Below, piece by piece: positions 31,737 through 33,632 of a DNA stretch of 33,632 nucleotides. The DNA is from Burkholderiales bacterium (GTDB lineage: Bacteria > Pseudomonadota > Gammaproteobacteria > Burkholderiales > Thiobacteraceae): the NCBI GenBank assembly GCA_030681095.1, contig JAUXTZ010000080.1:1-33632 (forward strand). Reading direction: 5' to 3'. The position numbers and the translations under genes are program-made. The number at the start of each line of letters is the position of its first letter. The stretch's first letter is position 1. Under the pieces are notes generated by a model. It was not told the DNA's origin. It was given only the letters and a program-made list of their open reading frames with translations, and ran no database searches.

Positions 31737-32063
31737 ATGAAAATACAAACGCTACTCGCAGCAACCTTATTCAGCGTGGCGATCAGCAGCCCAGCCTGGG
31801 CCGCCGGTGACGCCGCTGCCGGCAAGGAAAAATCCGCAGCCTGTGCCGCGTGCCACGGCCCGGACGGCAACAGCACCGTACCTGATTTCCCTAAACTCGC
31901 CGGCCAGAATGGGGATTATCTGAGCCACACCCTCAAAGCCTATAAAACCAAAGCGCGCACCAACGTGATCATGAACGGCCAAGCAGCGACCTTGACCGAT
32001 CAAGACATCGCCAATCTGGCGGCGTACTACGCCGGCCAAAAGGGGCTGTCGATTAAGCGCTAA
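31737..32063 (+). CDS. Small monohaem cytochrome c (c553/c4-like), paralogue
   Basis: A 108-aa periplasmic class I cytochrome c with a signal peptide cut near [10 protein letters not shown]. Haem-binding CAACH is at residues 36-40, followed by [17 protein letters not shown], which is classic cytochrome c4/c553. The probable axial Met is in NVIMNGQAA (about residue 81). The end is [26 protein letters not shown] precedes the ATG. Similar to the upstream small cytochrome, especially GDAAAGK and LAAYYA, so the pair looks like a tandem duplication or a split c4. It is the last gene before the terminator. Confidence 0.9.
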   Translation: MKIQTLLAATLFSVAISSPAWAAGDAAAGKEKSAACAACHGPDGNSTVPDFPKLAGQNGDYLSHTLKAYKTKARTNVIMNGQAATLTDQDIANLAAYYAGQKGLSIKR

Positions 32064-32080
32064 GCAGGGTGTAGTTATTT

Positions 32081-32114
32081 AAAAAGCCCGAGGTGTTTGC
32101 TTCGGGCTTTTTTG
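32081..32114 (+). terminator. Rho-independent terminator of the cytochrome cluster
   Basis: AAAAAGCCCGA and TCGGGCTTTTTT form a perfect stem of about 11 bp around a short loop (GGTGTTTGCT), followed by a T-run. It lies 18 nt after the last cytochrome stop codon and ends the plus-strand cluster ahead of the response-regulator gene. Confidence 0.93.
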
Positions 32115-32183
32115 TTTTCCGAATATGTTATCTTCGACAAAATTCGGAACCATTGTTTTGGGGCTAAGGGTAAGTGCTATCCA

Positions 32184-33632
32184 ATGAATGAAAACATTCT
32201 GATTGTCGAAGATGATGCGTTCATGGCGGAGCAGCTTTCTCTGCTGCTTCGTAAGCTGGGCTATCGCGTCGCCGGCATCGCGGCCTCGGGGGAATCGGCG
32301 CTGGCGCAAGCGGCCCAGGTGCGGCCTGACCTGATCATCATGGATAGCCTGCTTGAGGGCGGTGTGGATGGTATCGAGGCCGCGCAGCGCATCAACGAGA
32401 CGCATCCTACCCCGGTTCTATTCTTGACCGCCCATGACGACGAAGCGTTCTTTCAGCGCGCCAAAAATAACCAGCCCTATGCGTTTCTGCTCAAGCCGCC
32501 GAGCGAGCGCGAGCTGGCACTCGCGATTGAGTTGGCGCTCTACCGCCATCAGGTCGAACAGCAACAGGCGCAGGATGCCCTGTTGCGCTATCGCGCCGCC
32601 CTCGACAACTCCGCCGATGCGATTTATTTGATCGATCGGGAGTCGATGCGGTTTGTCGACATGAATGAAACGGCGTGCGATACGCTAGGCTATACACGGG
32701 AAGAAATGCTTGGCATGGGCCCGCAGCATATCAAGCCCTTTTTTAACCGCGACATGCTGGCGGCGCGCTTCGACGAGATCATTGCCAGCGGGCTAGATGG
32801 CGTGGTTCAGACCGAACACCAGCGTAAGGACGGTTCGCGCTTTCCGGTGGAAGTGAAACTGCGCGCGAACGAAGCGGGCGGTCGGCGCCTGATGGTGGCC
32901 ATTGCGCGCGATATTAGCGATCGTGTCGAGGCCGAGCGAACTCTTCGGGAAAGCGAACAGCGGTTCCGGCAACTGGCGGACAACATCAACGAGGCATTCT
33001 GGATTCGCGATGTCGCGTCCGGGAACATTCTTTATGCCAGCCCGGCCTATGAAAAAATCTTCGAGCGCAGCCTGGAAAGTCTATATGCCCATCCGCGCTC
33101 TTTCGTCGGCATGGTGCATGCGGATGATCGCTCGCGCGTTTCGGCGTTTGTGGAGCGCCTGTATGTCAACCCGGGCGTGGATGCGTTGGAATACCGGATT
33201 GTCGGCAAGGATGGACGGGTACGCTGGATCTTGACGCATGCGTTTCCGGTGACGGACGAGAACGGAAAAATATATCGCATTGCTGGCGTGTCGGAGGAGG
33301 TGACCCAGCGGCGTGAATCCGAAGAGCAGTATCGCACTATCGTGCAAGGCTCCATGGATGGATTCTGGACAGTCGACGTTGAGGGGCGATGCCTCGATGT
33401 CAATGAGGCATATTGCCAATTGATCGGTTACACCCGTGAAGTATTGCTGACCATGACCATCAGTGACATCGAAGCGGCCGAGACCCCGGAGCAGACCGAG
33501 GCGCACATGCGGCGCATTATCGAAATCGGCTATGACCGGTTCGAAACCCGGCACCGCCATCGCAACGGCCATCTCATCGACGTGGAGGTGAGCGCCAATT
33601 TCGTCGAGACCACGGAGGGCGGGCGTTTTTAC
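32184..33632 (+). CDS. Response regulator with three PAS domains (cut by window edge)
   Basis: An open frame of 483 codons that runs off the window. Residues 1-120 are a receiver domain: acidic pair in ILIVEDD (9-11), phospho-acceptor Asp54 (LIIMDSLL), Thr in LFLTAHD (about 82) and Lys in FLLKPP (about 104). Three PAS domains follow, at about 128-245 (NSADAIYLIDRE...FVDMN), 250-375 (NINEAFWIRDVASG, ending IAGVSEEVTQR) and 378 to the edge (SMDGFWTVDVEGRCLDVN). The output domain, probably a histidine kinase or GGDEF/EAL, is beyond the edge. It starts after its own 120-nt gap with a CCGAAT/ATTCGG repeat (32119-32147), so it is probably independent of the cytochrome cluster. No partner kinase is seen. 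Confidence 0.9.
   Translation, partial: MNENILIVEDDAFMAEQLSLLLRKLGYRVAGIAASGESALAQAAQVRPDLIIMDSLLEGGVDGIEAAQRINETHPTPVLFLTAHDDEAFFQRAKNNQPYAFLLKPPSERELALAIELALYRHQVEQQQAQDALLRYRAALDNSADAIYLIDRESMRFVDMNETACDTLGYTREEMLGMGPQHIKPFFNRDMLAARFDEIIASGLDGVVQTEHQRKDGSRFPVEVKLRANEAGGRRLMVAIARDISDRVEAERTLRESEQRFRQLADNINEAFWIRDVASGNILYASPAYEKIFERSLESLYAHPRSFVGMVHADDRSRVSAFVERLYVNPGVDALEYRIVGKDGRVRWILTHAFPVTDENGKIYRIAGVSEEVTQRRESEEQYRTIVQGSMDGFWTVDVEGRCLDVNEAYCQLIGYTREVLLTMTISDIEAAETPEQTEAHMRRIIEIGYDRFETRHRHRNGHLIDVEVSANFVETTEGGRFY

Overview
The window looks like a chromosomal segment of a betaproteobacterium, probably a respiratory, possibly lithoautotrophic, member of the Nitrosomonadales type. The basis is a DUF3579 protein (a family I know mainly from Betaproteobacteria), a gspG-gspF-gspE arrangement, many c-type cytochromes, and a Hyf/NuoL-like membrane complex with SulP transporters. 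The lineage is inference; no rRNA is present. I see no insertion sequence, phage gene or CRISPR array.

Layout. (1) Positions 1-5757, all on the minus strand: a type II secretion block (gspG, gspF and the start of gspE, cut by the window edge), tRNA-Arg(ACG) and tRNA-Ser(GCT) each followed by a hairpin terminator, lysC, and an EAL-like/HDOD signalling protein. (2) 5758-7209: an ammonium transporter gene on the plus strand behind a clear sigma-54 (GG-N10-GC) promoter and an NtrC-like site. (3) 7237-8207, minus: PduO-type cobalamin adenosyltransferase and a DUF3579 protein. (4) 8337-19582, minus: an apparent eight-gene operon of two SulP anion transporters followed by HyfB, HyfC, HyfE, HyfF, HyfG and HyfI homologues. 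The large subunit lacks all Ni-binding cysteines, so this is not a hydrogenase but an 'energy-converting hydrogenase-related' (Ehr) complex. (5) 19881-32063, plus: a membrane-embedded patatin-like lipase, a large RoxA-like dihaem cytochrome, a lipoprotein, three more dihaem c-type proteins and two small monohaem cytochromes c (ten CxxCH motifs in six proteins), ended by a strong terminator. (6) 32184 to the end: a response regulator with three PAS domains, cut by the window edge.

How the genes may work together. The SulP-Ehr operon suggests anion uptake (bicarbonate or sulfate) linked to an ion-pumping, complex I-like machine that keeps the N2-type iron-sulfur subunit but has no visible ferredoxin-type subunit. 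The plus-strand cytochrome cluster looks like a cell-envelope oxidative pathway: a lipase at the membrane, a RoxA-like dihaem protein that may oxidise or cleave a hydrophobic substrate, and membrane-anchored and soluble cytochromes c that could carry electrons away. Both functional proposals are inferences from gene content and order.

The strongest candidates for something undescribed are the SulP-SulP-Ehr operon (including one SulP with a coiled-coil insertion in its membrane domain), the patatin/RoxA-like/multi-cytochrome cluster, and a potential three-way-junction RNA or palindromic element at 31238-31338.
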